Source: an uncultured Ilumatobacter sp.
GTDB lineage: Bacteria; Actinomycetota; Acidimicrobiia; Acidimicrobiales; Ilumatobacteraceae
Reading direction: 5' to 3'
Length of the DNA: 64,000 nucleotides
Assembly (NCBI GenBank): GCA_905480335.1
Contig: CAJQPY010000012.1
Coordinates: 1-64,000, forward strand
The position numbers and the translations under genes were made by a program. The notes beneath the pieces are model-generated. The model had not been told where the DNA came from. It saw only the letters and a list, made by a program, of their open reading frames with translations, and did no database searches. Shown piece by piece: positions 50,187 to 58,429 of the stretch. Position 1 is the first letter of the stretch; the number at the start of each line of letters is the position of its first letter.

Positions 50187-51095
50187 CTATTCGAATGCAG
50201 CGAACACCTCAGTGAACGCTTTCGCCTGGCCACCTGAGGTCGACGACGGGACGAGGACCGGCGCGGTGACACCGGTGTCGAACCAGGCGTCAACCCCGTT
50301 GCGCACTCGCTCCACCGATCCGGACAGCGTGCAGTCGTCGAGCCAGCGATCACTCATTGCAGCGAGTACAGCACCGCTGTCCCGCGAGTCCAGCGCATCG
50401 GCGACCGCTGACATCTCGGCGGCGTAGCCAGCTTCGCTCCAATATTTTCGGTAGTTCGGTAGCGCGACGTACCCCTGCAGGGTCTTGCGGTTGCGGGCTC
50501 GAGCAGCATCGAGGTCATCATCGATCACCGTTGGAATCATGTTGCCGATCCAGAACTCGTCGGCTGTTGAACCGTTGCCGACGAGCGAGAGCGAGTGCGG
50601 CATACGACTCCGCGAGGCGTTTGCCCAGACAGCCCCGTCGCCCACTGCAATCGAGAGTCCGACCATCTTGTCGCGGAGGGCGGCGAGGATGACGGGAGGC
50701 AGCCCGCCCATCTGTTCGCCGAGTTCGCGCATCGTGGTGACGTACTCGCGCATATCGCTGAGGGGCTTGCCGGTCTTAACGCCGAGCCGCTCGACAACGG
50801 GACCGTGCGTGACGCCGACACCCAGTCGAAATCGTCCTCCGGAGATCTCGTGGAGGTAGCTCGCAGTCGTGGCAAGCGCCATCGGATGCTGGAGATAGAT
50901 CGGTTGAATCGATGTTCCGAACTCAATTCGTGACGTTGCGTGCGCGATCGACAAACACAGCCCGAGGGCGTCGCCGAAGCTCGGACAGTAGATGCCGGAG
51001 TAGCCCCGCTCCTCAATCTGCGCGGCGAGTTGGACGGTTCTGGCGCGGCGGCCCGGGGCGGCGGCGAGCGAGAGGGCTGGCATACGTTCGGTCAT
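50187..51095 (-). CDS. Luciferase-like (LLM) flavin or F420-dependent oxidoreductase
   Basis: 302 aa. Typical text: MPALSLAAAPGRRARTVQLA, AQIEERGYSGIYCPSFGDAL, LQHP-type MALATTASYLHEISGGRFRL and GVGVTHGPVVERLGVKTGKP. The TIM-barrel family uses FMNH2 or F420H2; many actinobacterial members use F420. Reaction unknown. Leaderless start after TAGTTT (51102-51107). Confidence 0.9.
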   Translation of the reverse strand: MTERMPALSLAAAPGRRARTVQLAAQIEERGYSGIYCPSFGDALGLCLSIAHATSRIEFGTSIQPIYLQHPMALATTASYLHEISGGRFRLGVGVTHGPVVERLGVKTGKPLSDMREYVTTMRELGEQMGGLPPVILAALRDKMVGLSIAVGDGAVWANASRSRMPHSLSLVGNGSTADEFWIGNMIPTVIDDDLDAARARNRKTLQGYVALPNYRKYWSEAGYAAEMSAVADALDSRDSGAVLAAMSDRWLDDCTLSGSVERVRNGVDAWFDTGVTAPVLVPSSTSGGQAKAFTEVFAAFE

Positions 51096-51101
51096 GATGT
51101 G

Positions 51102-51107
51102 AAACTA
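51102..51107 (-). promoter_or_regulatory. -10 box TAGTTT of leaderless LLM oxidoreductase gene
   Basis: Minus-strand TAGTTT, then 6 bases, then ATG at 51095. Confidence 0.55.
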
Positions 51108-51234
51108 CGAGCTGAGCGTGCTGGCGACAGGACCGATGGAGTTGATTGCGTCGGATCTAGCCGGTGGCCGGGCGGGGCTGTCTTGCAACGCTCGATGACG
51201 GTATCTGTTGAGTGTGGAGCAGGCCGACCCGGTG

Positions 51235-52167
51235 TTAACACTTCGGCTGGTGCGCAGGGTCCGTTGGTGATGAAGGCCAAGCACCGGGATCGGGTTGCCG
51301 AGCGCGTCCCGGGCGACCGATCACTGCGAACGTGATCGCTGCGGCATGGCCAACGTTGAGCGAGTCGACGCTGGCCGAGATTGAGATTCGAACTCGGTGG
51401 GTCGATGCAGCCATGGTTTCGGCTTCCAATCCGTGGCCCTCTGCGCCAAGAACGGCGGCAACCCGATCGGGAACTTCCATATCCCAGAGGTCGGCTGCGT
51501 CGACACCGGGAGTCAGGGCCCACGTTTCGAAGCCTGCATCGCGGAGCATGTAGAGGGCGCTCGGCCACTCCTCAGCGTCTGCGCGGGCAACTGGGACGTG
51601 CAGGATCTCACCCATGCTCACTCTGACCGTGCGCCGCTGGTACGGATCGTTGCAGGTTGGGCTGATGATCATGCCGTCGATGCCGAATGCCCGTGAGGCC
51701 CGGGCAATTGCGCCCACATTCTGGTCGTCGTTGAGCGCTTCGAGCACGACCAGGCGCTGGCAGGTGCGCGCCAAATCGGCAACGGTCGGCATGGGAGCGC
51801 GAAAGGCCGATGCGAGGCAACATCGGTCTATGTTGAAGCCAACGACTTCGGCGAGGACTGCCTGCTCGGCGACAAAGACCGGTACCCCAGCCATCTCGGG
51901 CCGAGACATTGTGGGAACGAACCGTTTGAGACGTTTCGGGTGGAGAAGAACCGAACGCATGCGGTGCCCCGAATCGAGTATCCGGTCGATCGGGACGTAT
52001 CCCTCACCCATGAAGTATTCATCGCGCTCCATCTCCGCACGCACTGCAATGCTGTTCAGGTCGCGGTAGTCGTCGAGACGCGGATCGGCGGGGTCGACGA
52101 TGTAAGTCACACCTTCCACCCGAGATGGCCCTATGCCCGATGTCGCAGGTGTGGGGTCGGTGGTCAC
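51235..52167 (-). CDS. TrmH/SpoU family RNA 2'-O-methyltransferase
   Basis: 310 aa. The knotted SPOUT domain is in the second half: LEALNDDQNVGAIARASRAF, AAVLGAEGHGLEAETMAAST and ISISASVDSLNVGHAAAITF (motifs 1-3). The N-terminal 110 residues are an RNA-binding-type extension (EYFMGEGYVPIDRILDSGHR). It methylates a ribose in rRNA or tRNA; the target is unknown. Its start overlaps the stop of the zinc-ribbon ORF (ATGA), so the two are coupled. Confidence 0.9.
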   Translation of the reverse strand: MTTDPTPATSGIGPSRVEGVTYIVDPADPRLDDYRDLNSIAVRAEMERDEYFMGEGYVPIDRILDSGHRMRSVLLHPKRLKRFVPTMSRPEMAGVPVFVAEQAVLAEVVGFNIDRCCLASAFRAPMPTVADLARTCQRLVVLEALNDDQNVGAIARASRAFGIDGMIISPTCNDPYQRRTVRVSMGEILHVPVARADAEEWPSALYMLRDAGFETWALTPGVDAADLWDMEVPDRVAAVLGAEGHGLEAETMAASTHRVRISISASVDSLNVGHAAAITFAVIGRPGRARQPDPGAWPSSPTDPAHQPKC

Positions 52168-52316
52168 CGGCTCATCAGCTCGCCGAATGCGGAGCAGTCA
52201 GGGTTTTCGCACATCGATGCCTCGCCGGGCGCCTCGGGCGGCAGCGCGCTCACGCCGCATACGGCGCAGATCGGTGAGACATCGTCCCCATCAATGCCGT
52301 CCCACAGGTTACTCAT
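52164..52316 (-). CDS. Small zinc-ribbon protein (50 aa) coupled to TrmH
   Basis: MSNLWDGIDGDDVSPICAVC, then GVSALPPEAPGEASMCENPD, ending CSAFGELMSR. Cys17-x2-Cys20 and Cys36-x4-Cys41 form a plausible four-cysteine zinc ribbon. It overlaps trmH by four bases and probably acts with it or on RNA. The ATG at 52316 starts right at the structured part; a longer reading with MLAGCSKRC is less likely. Confidence 0.65.
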   Translation of the reverse strand: MSNLWDGIDGDDVSPICAVCGVSALPPEAPGEASMCENPDCSAFGELMSR

Positions 52317-52433
52317 GGCAACAGTGTCGCCGCTGTTGCAGCGTTTTGAGCACCCTGCAAGCATTCTCCACCAAGGCCTTCACAGTGTCCGCTGGGGTGT
52401 TTCCGTCTTCAGCGCTCAGTCCTGGATCCGGCC

Positions 52434-52664
52434 TTACGTTTCGTCGGTGGCGGTCTCGGATCGCCTCGACTTCACCATCGCCACGACCATGACCACACCG
52501 ATAGCGACGATGATTATCAACCTGAACCTCGCCGTCCGGCGTACGCCATCGACCGCCTCGGCGGCACTTTCGACGACGTCGAGACCTGTCTGCACCGACG
52601 CAAGCGCGGACTGCACACCCGCCACGTCGTGTCGAGCTCGGTGAATTGTGGCGCGAAACGCCAT
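52434..52664 (-). CDS. Small single-helix membrane protein (76 aa)
   Basis: Helical N-terminus (MAFRATIHRARHDVAGVQSA), then one membrane helix at about residues 48-63 (RLIIIVAIGVVMVVAMV), followed by a short polar tail (KSRRSETATDET). Gene-like composition; no family recognised. Same strand as and upstream of the zinc-ribbon/TrmH pair, 118 bases away. Confidence 0.6.
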   Translation of the reverse strand: MAFRATIHRARHDVAGVQSALASVQTGLDVVESAAEAVDGVRRTARFRLIIIVAIGVVMVVAMVKSRRSETATDET

Positions 52665-53067
52665 GATCAGCCGGTATCCACGCGTACGGCTGTTTGTTCG
52701 GTTCTCCGATGGAATTTGTCGTGGCTGCTGATTTCGAAGATGTTCACGAGAAACGACAATATGCGTTCAGCAGGAAGGTCGCGTCGGCGGTGGTCAACGA
52801 TTCATGGAACATCATCGAACTCCCGCCGCCAGGTGTGTCCCATTGCACTAATCCGTTGCGAGTCCTACGAATGAGCGCTGATCAAGATATGCGTGGGACC
52901 GGCGCAAACGGGTGTCCAGTGAGGCCTACGCTGTATCATGTGACTGACCAGCAAGTGTGGAGTGAGGCAGCTCGCCCGCAAGCGCGTGACCACGTGCAGG
53001 TGCTGCAGTCGGTCGAAAGTACGTCCTCCCCGGAAATGAGAAACCTGTGCCCATGATTCTGTGTCCG
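52665..53067. other. Intergenic region, no supported gene
   Basis: About 400 bases. One rightward open frame (from 52694) begins protein-like (MFGSPMEFVVAADFEDVHEK) but soon loses coding character and no start signal supports it; it may be a decayed fragment. Confidence 0.4.
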
Positions 53068-53526
53068 ATGACCTCGCCTCAGCCAAATGTGGGCTGTGAT
53101 CCTGCTGGTCGCCGACGTCGTTGGGGTGCCGCTGCAGTCGTTGCAGCGTTGTCGCTCGGGACGCTCTCGGCGTGTGGCTCCGATGGCGAGTCGCCCGAAG
53201 ATGCGTTCTGCGATGCCGCCGTCAGTCTCCAAACAAATATCGAGGGGATCGCCGACGTTGATATCATCTCCGGTGGCACTGATGCGGTAACGGACCAAGT
53301 TGAGGCGATCCAATCCGACGTCGTCCAGCTCCGAAACAGTGGATCAGATGTGGCTGCGGACGAGATCTCAGCGCTCGGAACAGCGGTCGACGACCTTGCT
53401 GCCGCCCTTGATGCGCTCGGTAGCGACACCTCGGTCGATTCTGCCCAAGCCGTTGTCTCGTCGGTTGGCGCCGTTGTGGTCTCCGCGGGCGCTGTATACA
53501 ACCGGTTCGACTCGGTGTGTTTGTAA
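53068..53526 (+). CDS. Small lipoprotein
   Basis: 152 aa from ATG 53068. The signal peptide is GRRRRWGAAAVVAALSLGTL with lipobox LSAC. The mature part is about 110 residues, helical and acidic: EDAFCDAAVSLQTNIEGIAD, QVEAIQSDVVQLRNSGSDVA and TAVDDLAAALDALGSDTSVD, with Cys near both ends that could pair. No family recognised. Two earlier ATGs (from 53047) would lengthen the N-terminus without adding to the signal peptide. Confidence 0.75.
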   Translation: MTSPQPNVGCDPAGRRRRWGAAAVVAALSLGTLSACGSDGESPEDAFCDAAVSLQTNIEGIADVDIISGGTDAVTDQVEAIQSDVVQLRNSGSDVAADEISALGTAVDDLAAALDALGSDTSVDSAQAVVSSVGAVVVSAGAVYNRFDSVCL

Positions 53527-53633
53527 CTGCGAACTGAAGCGGGGCCTTAAGGGTCAGCTTGCCGGACGGAAAATATCGGAGGCGAGACCTGACACGCGAC
53601 AAGGTTCGGGGGTCTCGCCGTCGAACGCGACGG

Positions 53634-54239
53634 TCAGATCGTTGGTGATGACGGGGGAGGCGGAACGCTGCCCCGATCACTCGGCGGTGGCACTGCGGTG
53701 GCGGTGGTCGAGGTAGTCCCGGTGGGTGTGGCCTGGGTGACCGTAGTTGTTGCGGTCATTCCCGAACGCAGCATCTCATGACGGATGCGTGCGGCTTCGA
53801 TAGCGGCTTCCTCGTTGCGATCCTGGCGCTCGATCATCCGGACTTTGTAGGTGAGCCACTGAATCAGGGAGTGGATTAGCAGCCCGATGATGCCGTAGAT
53901 AATCATTGCGAACAGCACGGATGTGTCGAAGATCGATTCGATCTGGTTGCCGTTGGTGGTTCCCAGTTCGATCGGGGTGAAAATTCCCCGAAATGGCTTC
54001 ATCGCTCGGTCGAGGTTGCGGTACGCCCACTCGACGAAGCTTGACGATGGGTTCGCTCCGAACAGGAGCAGGAAGAAGCCGAGGAAGAGAATGACCTCGA
54101 CGAAGATGATGTAAACGTACGCGAGGTAGCTGATGAATCGAGCGACGATGGCAGCAATCCTGCCCGTCGACCGCATGTAGTGCGGCTCCGGTTCCATTGG
54201 CTGGCTGTCGTATTGACCGGCGGTTGTGGTGTCGCTCAT
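53634..54239 (-). CDS. YggT-like membrane protein
   Basis: 201 aa. Membrane segments at about residues 32-60 (YLAYVYIIFVEVILFLGFFL) and 100-130 (VLFAMIIYGIIGLLIHSLIQ) flank NLDRAMKPFRGIFTPIELG, the arrangement of YggT proteins associated with division or septal membranes. The C-terminal tail is Thr/Pro-rich and disordered (TTTVTQATPTGTTSTTATAV). ATG at 54239 is preceded by AAGGAG. Function unsettled. Confidence 0.75.
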   Translation of the reverse strand: MSDTTTAGQYDSQPMEPEPHYMRSTGRIAAIVARFISYLAYVYIIFVEVILFLGFFLLLFGANPSSSFVEWAYRNLDRAMKPFRGIFTPIELGTTNGNQIESIFDTSVLFAMIIYGIIGLLIHSLIQWLTYKVRMIERQDRNEEAAIEAARIRHEMLRSGMTATTTVTQATPTGTTSTTATAVPPPSDRGSVPPPPSSPTI

Positions 54240-54441
54240 CTGGGAGACTCCTTCGTCATCAATCGGTTGTTCGCCCGGTACCTGAACGGATGTGCGGCGA
54301 CCGGCAGGCGGACAACGCGAATGTACCCTGCGTGCCATGCTCCGCTCGCGGATGTGTAGAGAAGTCTCGGAAAGATCGTTGTGTGACTTGAGGACGTCTA
54401 CCCGAAACGGCAGGTTGATCGACCGACGTTCGCTGGATGCG

Positions 54442-56892
54442 TCAGAGATAACCCTTGTCGGTCATCCAGCGCAAGGAAAAGAAACCGAGAACCGGCGGGA
54501 GGTAGGCCGTGATCATGCGATACGTGATCGCAATCGTTACCGCCTGCTCCGCAGGCAGCCCTACTGCAGTCAACAGCCCGCTCATCGTCGCCTCGGCAAC
54601 CCCGATTCCCCCGGGAACCGGCGCCAGGCCAGCGAGAAGCCCAGTACCGACACTGACGAAGACAAGCGCTGCAAAGGGTACGTCAGCGCCGAATGCAGCG
54701 ACGGTCGCACCGAGGGCGAGTGCGCCGAACAGTCGATCGAGTACCTCGCTACTAAAAATTGCTCCCAGGATACGGGGGGAAGTCACCACAGAGCGGACCG
54801 ATGACAGCGTGTCTTTCGCGACGGGCACGACTTTTGAGCGTAGGTTCGGGACCGAGAGCACGACTACTCCGCCGATCATGACGACGGCGATCGCAATGGC
54901 AATCAGCCCTCCTGCATCGAAGTCGGCGAGACCGTCAGTCTCGATCTCTTGCCCGATGGCCCTGGCCGACAGCAGCAGAAGAACGACCTCGGCCACGAAA
55001 CCGATCAGGCTGATGACCGGGCCCTGTGTGCTCGCTGTGGCTAATGGAACGCCAAGCTTTTGGAGGAATCGAATGTCCATGCCGACGCGGCCGACCATTG
55101 ACGGGACGACGAGGCCGACAAAACTTTTAGCGGACTGCAGGAGCGTGGTGGGGAGAAATGGCAGCGTTTGGCTGATGAGCGCGCGCATTCCGAGGTACGC
55201 AGTCGTGTAGCTGACCATCCGGATCAGAAACGCCACGATGAACCAACCGAACGAGGCGGCGGCCAGTTCGTCGCCGAGCGTGTCGATCCCAACATTGGCG
55301 ATCTGCGAGATCAATGAGTTGGCGGCAATGATCGCAGCGATAACGATGACAACCTCTTTGACCTGCACTCGCTTGACCGGTGCGAGTGATGGCGGTTCGA
55401 CATCGAGGCGCTCCGCAAGGCCGGTGTGCAGCGACTTAACTTTGATACCCGCCGCTTTCATCTCGTTCCGAAGGTGCGGCTCGATTACGGCGTCTTGGGC
55501 ATACGGGAGACAGATCTCCAGCTCATCTGGCTCGAGTGCGTCGACTATCGCATCGAGTGCCCGTTCCGCTCCAACCACGGTGGCCTGGATCGCCAGCATC
55601 GAGACGACATCAGTGGCGAGTTGCTGTTCAGTTGGGAACATCGATGCGTGAGCGAAGTCCACGAGCTTGATTCCCGACGGCGTCACACGGATCGTGTCGG
55701 GTCCGAGGCTGCCATGCGTGATCCGTGCGTCTCTGTGCAGCGCCGTGAGTTCGCCCCACATCGCTCTGAGCATGTTGTCATCGACTTCATCCGGGCCGAC
55801 CCCATGTAGTTCACCGACTGCCTTACCGTTGCCGCCTTCGGTGACGACGAGTACATCTCCGTCGGGTGTCATTCCTGCACCGATCAGCGCCGGAACGTCG
55901 AGGCCGGCAGTGCGTGCCGACAGAAGTGCGAGCGCCTCGTGTTGCGCCTGTTCACTGCGACCGGCTCCGGGTGCGGGTCCAGCTGTGCGATACCAGAGGG
56001 CCCGCCAGATACGTTCGGCGCGTTGCGTGTTTGCGGCATCGACACCGTAGATTTTCAAATCCAGCACATCGCCGGCTTCAGTCGTGGCCGTCGCCAGCCC
56101 GACCGTTCCTGGTTGATCGTTGCGGTATCGCAGCTCGGTTACCGGAATTCCCACGTCGGCAAGGGTCTTGCGGAGACGTCCGACTGATGGAAGGCCCTCG
56201 GGCGACCCGAACGCGAGTCGGACGGTGGCCACGGAGGCAAAGCTCAGTGCTAGCGCACCGGAGAGGCTTGTCACGGTGGTCAGGCCGAGAAAAAGGGGGG
56301 ACACGACGGCAGCGACGATGCACCACCGTAAAATCCGCCGGACTCCGACGTTGACATACGGCGACAGCACGAGTGCCACAACCAGAACGAGCGTGGTGCG
56401 CATTGTCGGAAAGGTGGGTAAATCCTTGGCCGAGAAAAACTCTGGGAGAAGGTCGGGCCATCTACCAGTCGTCAGTCGCGACCCGATCGAACCGAGGAGT
56501 GTGGCGAGGAATAACGCAAGGATTAGGTCGCGAACCAGTCCGCGGCCGATCCCGGCAACCGCAACGCTGATGACCGCAATGACCAGCGCAACGACACCGG
56601 CAGCTGAGTAACTGAACCATGCGAGTGATCGAACCCACCCGGGGAGATCCTGGAGTGCTTCGAGAACTCGGAGGTCGAAATCAGATTCGTTCGCGGCTGC
56701 CCAGCCGAAAAGGGCGAAGGCCAGCGTGGCGAACAGCAGGCGGCCGATGTCGCTCGATCGCCGACGGCGAGGAGCGATCCGATCCGACACGAAGAACGGG
56801 ACGGACCCGGAGTCGTCACGGTTTGAGGCAACCTGCAGCATCGAGACGGCCGCAGTGAGCGGGTCGGCTGCGCGCGAGTTTTCGTCGGTCAT
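54442..56892 (-). CDS. Membrane-pseudokinase-UPF0104 fusion protein
   Basis: 816 aa in three parts. Residues about 40-220: six membrane helices (DIGRLLFATLAFALFGWAAA, VVALVIAVISVAVAGIGRGL). Residues about 230-450: kinase-like domain with HGSLGPDTIRVTPSG in place of HGDxxxxN and LVDFAHASMF in place of DFG, so the base and metal residues are lost and it is probably a pseudokinase that may still bind nucleotide. Residues about 490-790: UPF0104/lysyl-PG-synthase-type membrane domain with GLVVPSMVGRVGMDIRFLQK and APVPGGIGVAEATMSGLLTA, a lipid flippase-like fold. ATG at 56892; GTG seven codons earlier is an alternative. Function unknown, likely lipid handling. Confidence 0.8.
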   Translation of the reverse strand: MTDENSRAADPLTAAVSMLQVASNRDDSGSVPFFVSDRIAPRRRRSSDIGRLLFATLAFALFGWAAANESDFDLRVLEALQDLPGWVRSLAWFSYSAAGVVALVIAVISVAVAGIGRGLVRDLILALFLATLLGSIGSRLTTGRWPDLLPEFFSAKDLPTFPTMRTTLVLVVALVLSPYVNVGVRRILRWCIVAAVVSPLFLGLTTVTSLSGALALSFASVATVRLAFGSPEGLPSVGRLRKTLADVGIPVTELRYRNDQPGTVGLATATTEAGDVLDLKIYGVDAANTQRAERIWRALWYRTAGPAPGAGRSEQAQHEALALLSARTAGLDVPALIGAGMTPDGDVLVVTEGGNGKAVGELHGVGPDEVDDNMLRAMWGELTALHRDARITHGSLGPDTIRVTPSGIKLVDFAHASMFPTEQQLATDVVSMLAIQATVVGAERALDAIVDALEPDELEICLPYAQDAVIEPHLRNEMKAAGIKVKSLHTGLAERLDVEPPSLAPVKRVQVKEVVIVIAAIIAANSLISQIANVGIDTLGDELAAASFGWFIVAFLIRMVSYTTAYLGMRALISQTLPFLPTTLLQSAKSFVGLVVPSMVGRVGMDIRFLQKLGVPLATASTQGPVISLIGFVAEVVLLLLSARAIGQEIETDGLADFDAGGLIAIAIAVVMIGGVVVLSVPNLRSKVVPVAKDTLSSVRSVVTSPRILGAIFSSEVLDRLFGALALGATVAAFGADVPFAALVFVSVGTGLLAGLAPVPGGIGVAEATMSGLLTAVGLPAEQAVTIAITYRMITAYLPPVLGFFSLRWMTDKGYL

Positions 56893-56969
56893 GGCTGAAT
56901 GAGATTCTTTCACCTCACAGCAACAGCTTGTGGGATTTTCTAATCGTGTAATCGATCGCTCAAGCAGGC

Positions 56970-57788
56970 ATGATCGAAGTCGAAGTCGCAGTCGCAGTTG
57001 GAGAGTTGGTGCTGATGGATCGATTGTGGAAGCCGGAGCTACACCACGGTGTCCACGGAGGAAGCAGGCCTGACCAGGCCACGTCAGTCCTCTGTGTCGT
57101 CACGTGGAACATTCAGTTCGGCGCGCAGGTGGCAGCAGCTGCCGAGGCGCTGCAGCACTCCGATGAACTGAGCTCTGCCGACATTGTTCTCTTGCAGGAG
57201 ATGGACGATGTCGGCACCGAGGCCATTGCGCGTTCCGTTGGGCTTAATTACGTGTTTGCATCGTCGGGAGTCCATGCTCGAACTGGACGCCACTTCGGCA
57301 ATGCGGTGCTGTCGAAGTGGCCCCTTCGTAACCCCGACGTCGTTCTGCTGTCGCATCGATCGGTGGTGCAGGGTCAGGATCGAATCGCCGTTCGCGCAAC
57401 GGTTTCGTTCGGTGAGGTCGACGTCGACGCGTGCAGTGTGCACACCGAAGTACCCTCGCTAAGTCCACCAAAAAGACGTCGCCAATTCGAAGAGATCGCG
57501 GAAGCAACGAAGCGCTGGGAGCCTGACCGGCTGATCGTCGGTGGAGACTTCAACACGCTCACCGGGCGCGGTGCGCGCTTGGTGAGCCACCGAATGCAGC
57601 GAATCGGAGCTGCGTGCGTTTCGACCGGCGCCGGCGCCACACTCCGCCGCGGCGGCAAAGAGTTCGTCCTCGATCATATTTTTGCGCGTGGACTGATATC
57701 GCTCAGATCCGGCGTCGTGCGCGGCCTAGGCGCCAGCGATCATCGGCCTCTCTGGGTTCAGCTTGAGATGGACAGCGGTGACCGATGA
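56970..57788 (+). CDS. Endonuclease/exonuclease/phosphatase (EEP) family protein
   Basis: 272 aa. Motifs: VTWNIQFGAQ (Asn), IVLLQEMDDVG (Glu), GNAVLSKWPL, VGGDFNTLTG (Asp-Asn) and GASDHRPLWVQ (Asp-His). This metal-dependent fold acts on DNA, inositol phosphates or sphingomyelin; here the short form with no signal peptide resembles bacterial phosphodiesterase members. Divergent from the pseudokinase fusion, 77 bases between starts. The first 40 residues are outside the domain, so the true start could be later. Confidence 0.82.
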   Translation: MIEVEVAVAVGELVLMDRLWKPELHHGVHGGSRPDQATSVLCVVTWNIQFGAQVAAAAEALQHSDELSSADIVLLQEMDDVGTEAIARSVGLNYVFASSGVHARTGRHFGNAVLSKWPLRNPDVVLLSHRSVVQGQDRIAVRATVSFGEVDVDACSVHTEVPSLSPPKRRRQFEEIAEATKRWEPDRLIVGGDFNTLTGRGARLVSHRMQRIGAACVSTGAGATLRRGGKEFVLDHIFARGLISLRSGVVRGLGASDHRPLWVQLEMDSGDR

Positions 57789-57922
57789 CCGCCGGTCTTG
57801 TCACGATCTCGACGTGCAGCGCGGCGGCATCGAACGGCATGAGCAACTTGATCTGATTGTTGTCGACATGACGAACGTGCCAACGATTTGAAGATCAGGA
57901 TGTGACGATTGGGTGTTGATGA

Positions 57923-58327
57923 TCAGGTTTTGATGACCTTGGTCTTTGCCGCAGCGAATTCCTCGTCACTCAACTTGCCGGCCGTGTGGAGCTCGGCGAG
58001 CGAAGCGAGCTGATCCGCAGCCCCCACTCCGCTACCGTTGGCGGTTGTGCGGATGTAGTCCTGAACCGCTGCTTGCTGGGCCTGGACATGATTGACCTGG
58101 CGCTGCGCCATTGAGCTGCCGCGGGCGATGAGATAAACGAACACGCCGAGGTACGGCACGAAGACGATGAATATCGTCCAGAGGGCCTTGCCCCAGCCGG
58201 ACAGGTCATCGCTGCGGAAAATGTCGCCGATCACGTTGAAGATCAACATGATCCAGAGGAAGAAAAGGAAAAACCAGAGCATCGACCAGAGGACCTGGCC
58301 GGTTCCGAATTCGGCAGCGAGCAACAT
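57923..58327 (-). CDS. PLDc_N and SHOCT domain membrane protein
   Basis: 134 aa. Two membrane helices at about residues 10-30 (VLWSMLWFFLFFLWIMLIFN) and 45-65 (GKALWTIFIVFVPYLGVFVY) with the PLDc_N pattern, then a linker and a C-terminal SHOCT motif (LASLAELHTAGKLSDEEFAA). Such proteins are common, small, and of unknown function. ATG 58327 has GAGG 7 bases upstream and was preferred to an earlier ATG eight codons back. Confidence 0.82.
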   Translation of the reverse strand: MLLAAEFGTGQVLWSMLWFFLFFLWIMLIFNVIGDIFRSDDLSGWGKALWTIFIVFVPYLGVFVYLIARGSSMAQRQVNHVQAQQAAVQDYIRTTANGSGVGAADQLASLAELHTAGKLSDEEFAAAKTKVIKT

Positions 58328-58429
58328 GTGAAACCTCATTTGGATCATGCCCACGGTGCGTGAGCGAGCGAAGCGACCATAGCAGCAGCGCTAAAGGGGG
58401 CGGCAGGTGGAAATTGTCAGCAATTGTGT

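Noticed and set aside
52694-53056. Rightward 120-codon frame between the small membrane protein and the lipoprotein
   Set aside because: Only the first 60 residues are protein-like; no start signal and no motif.
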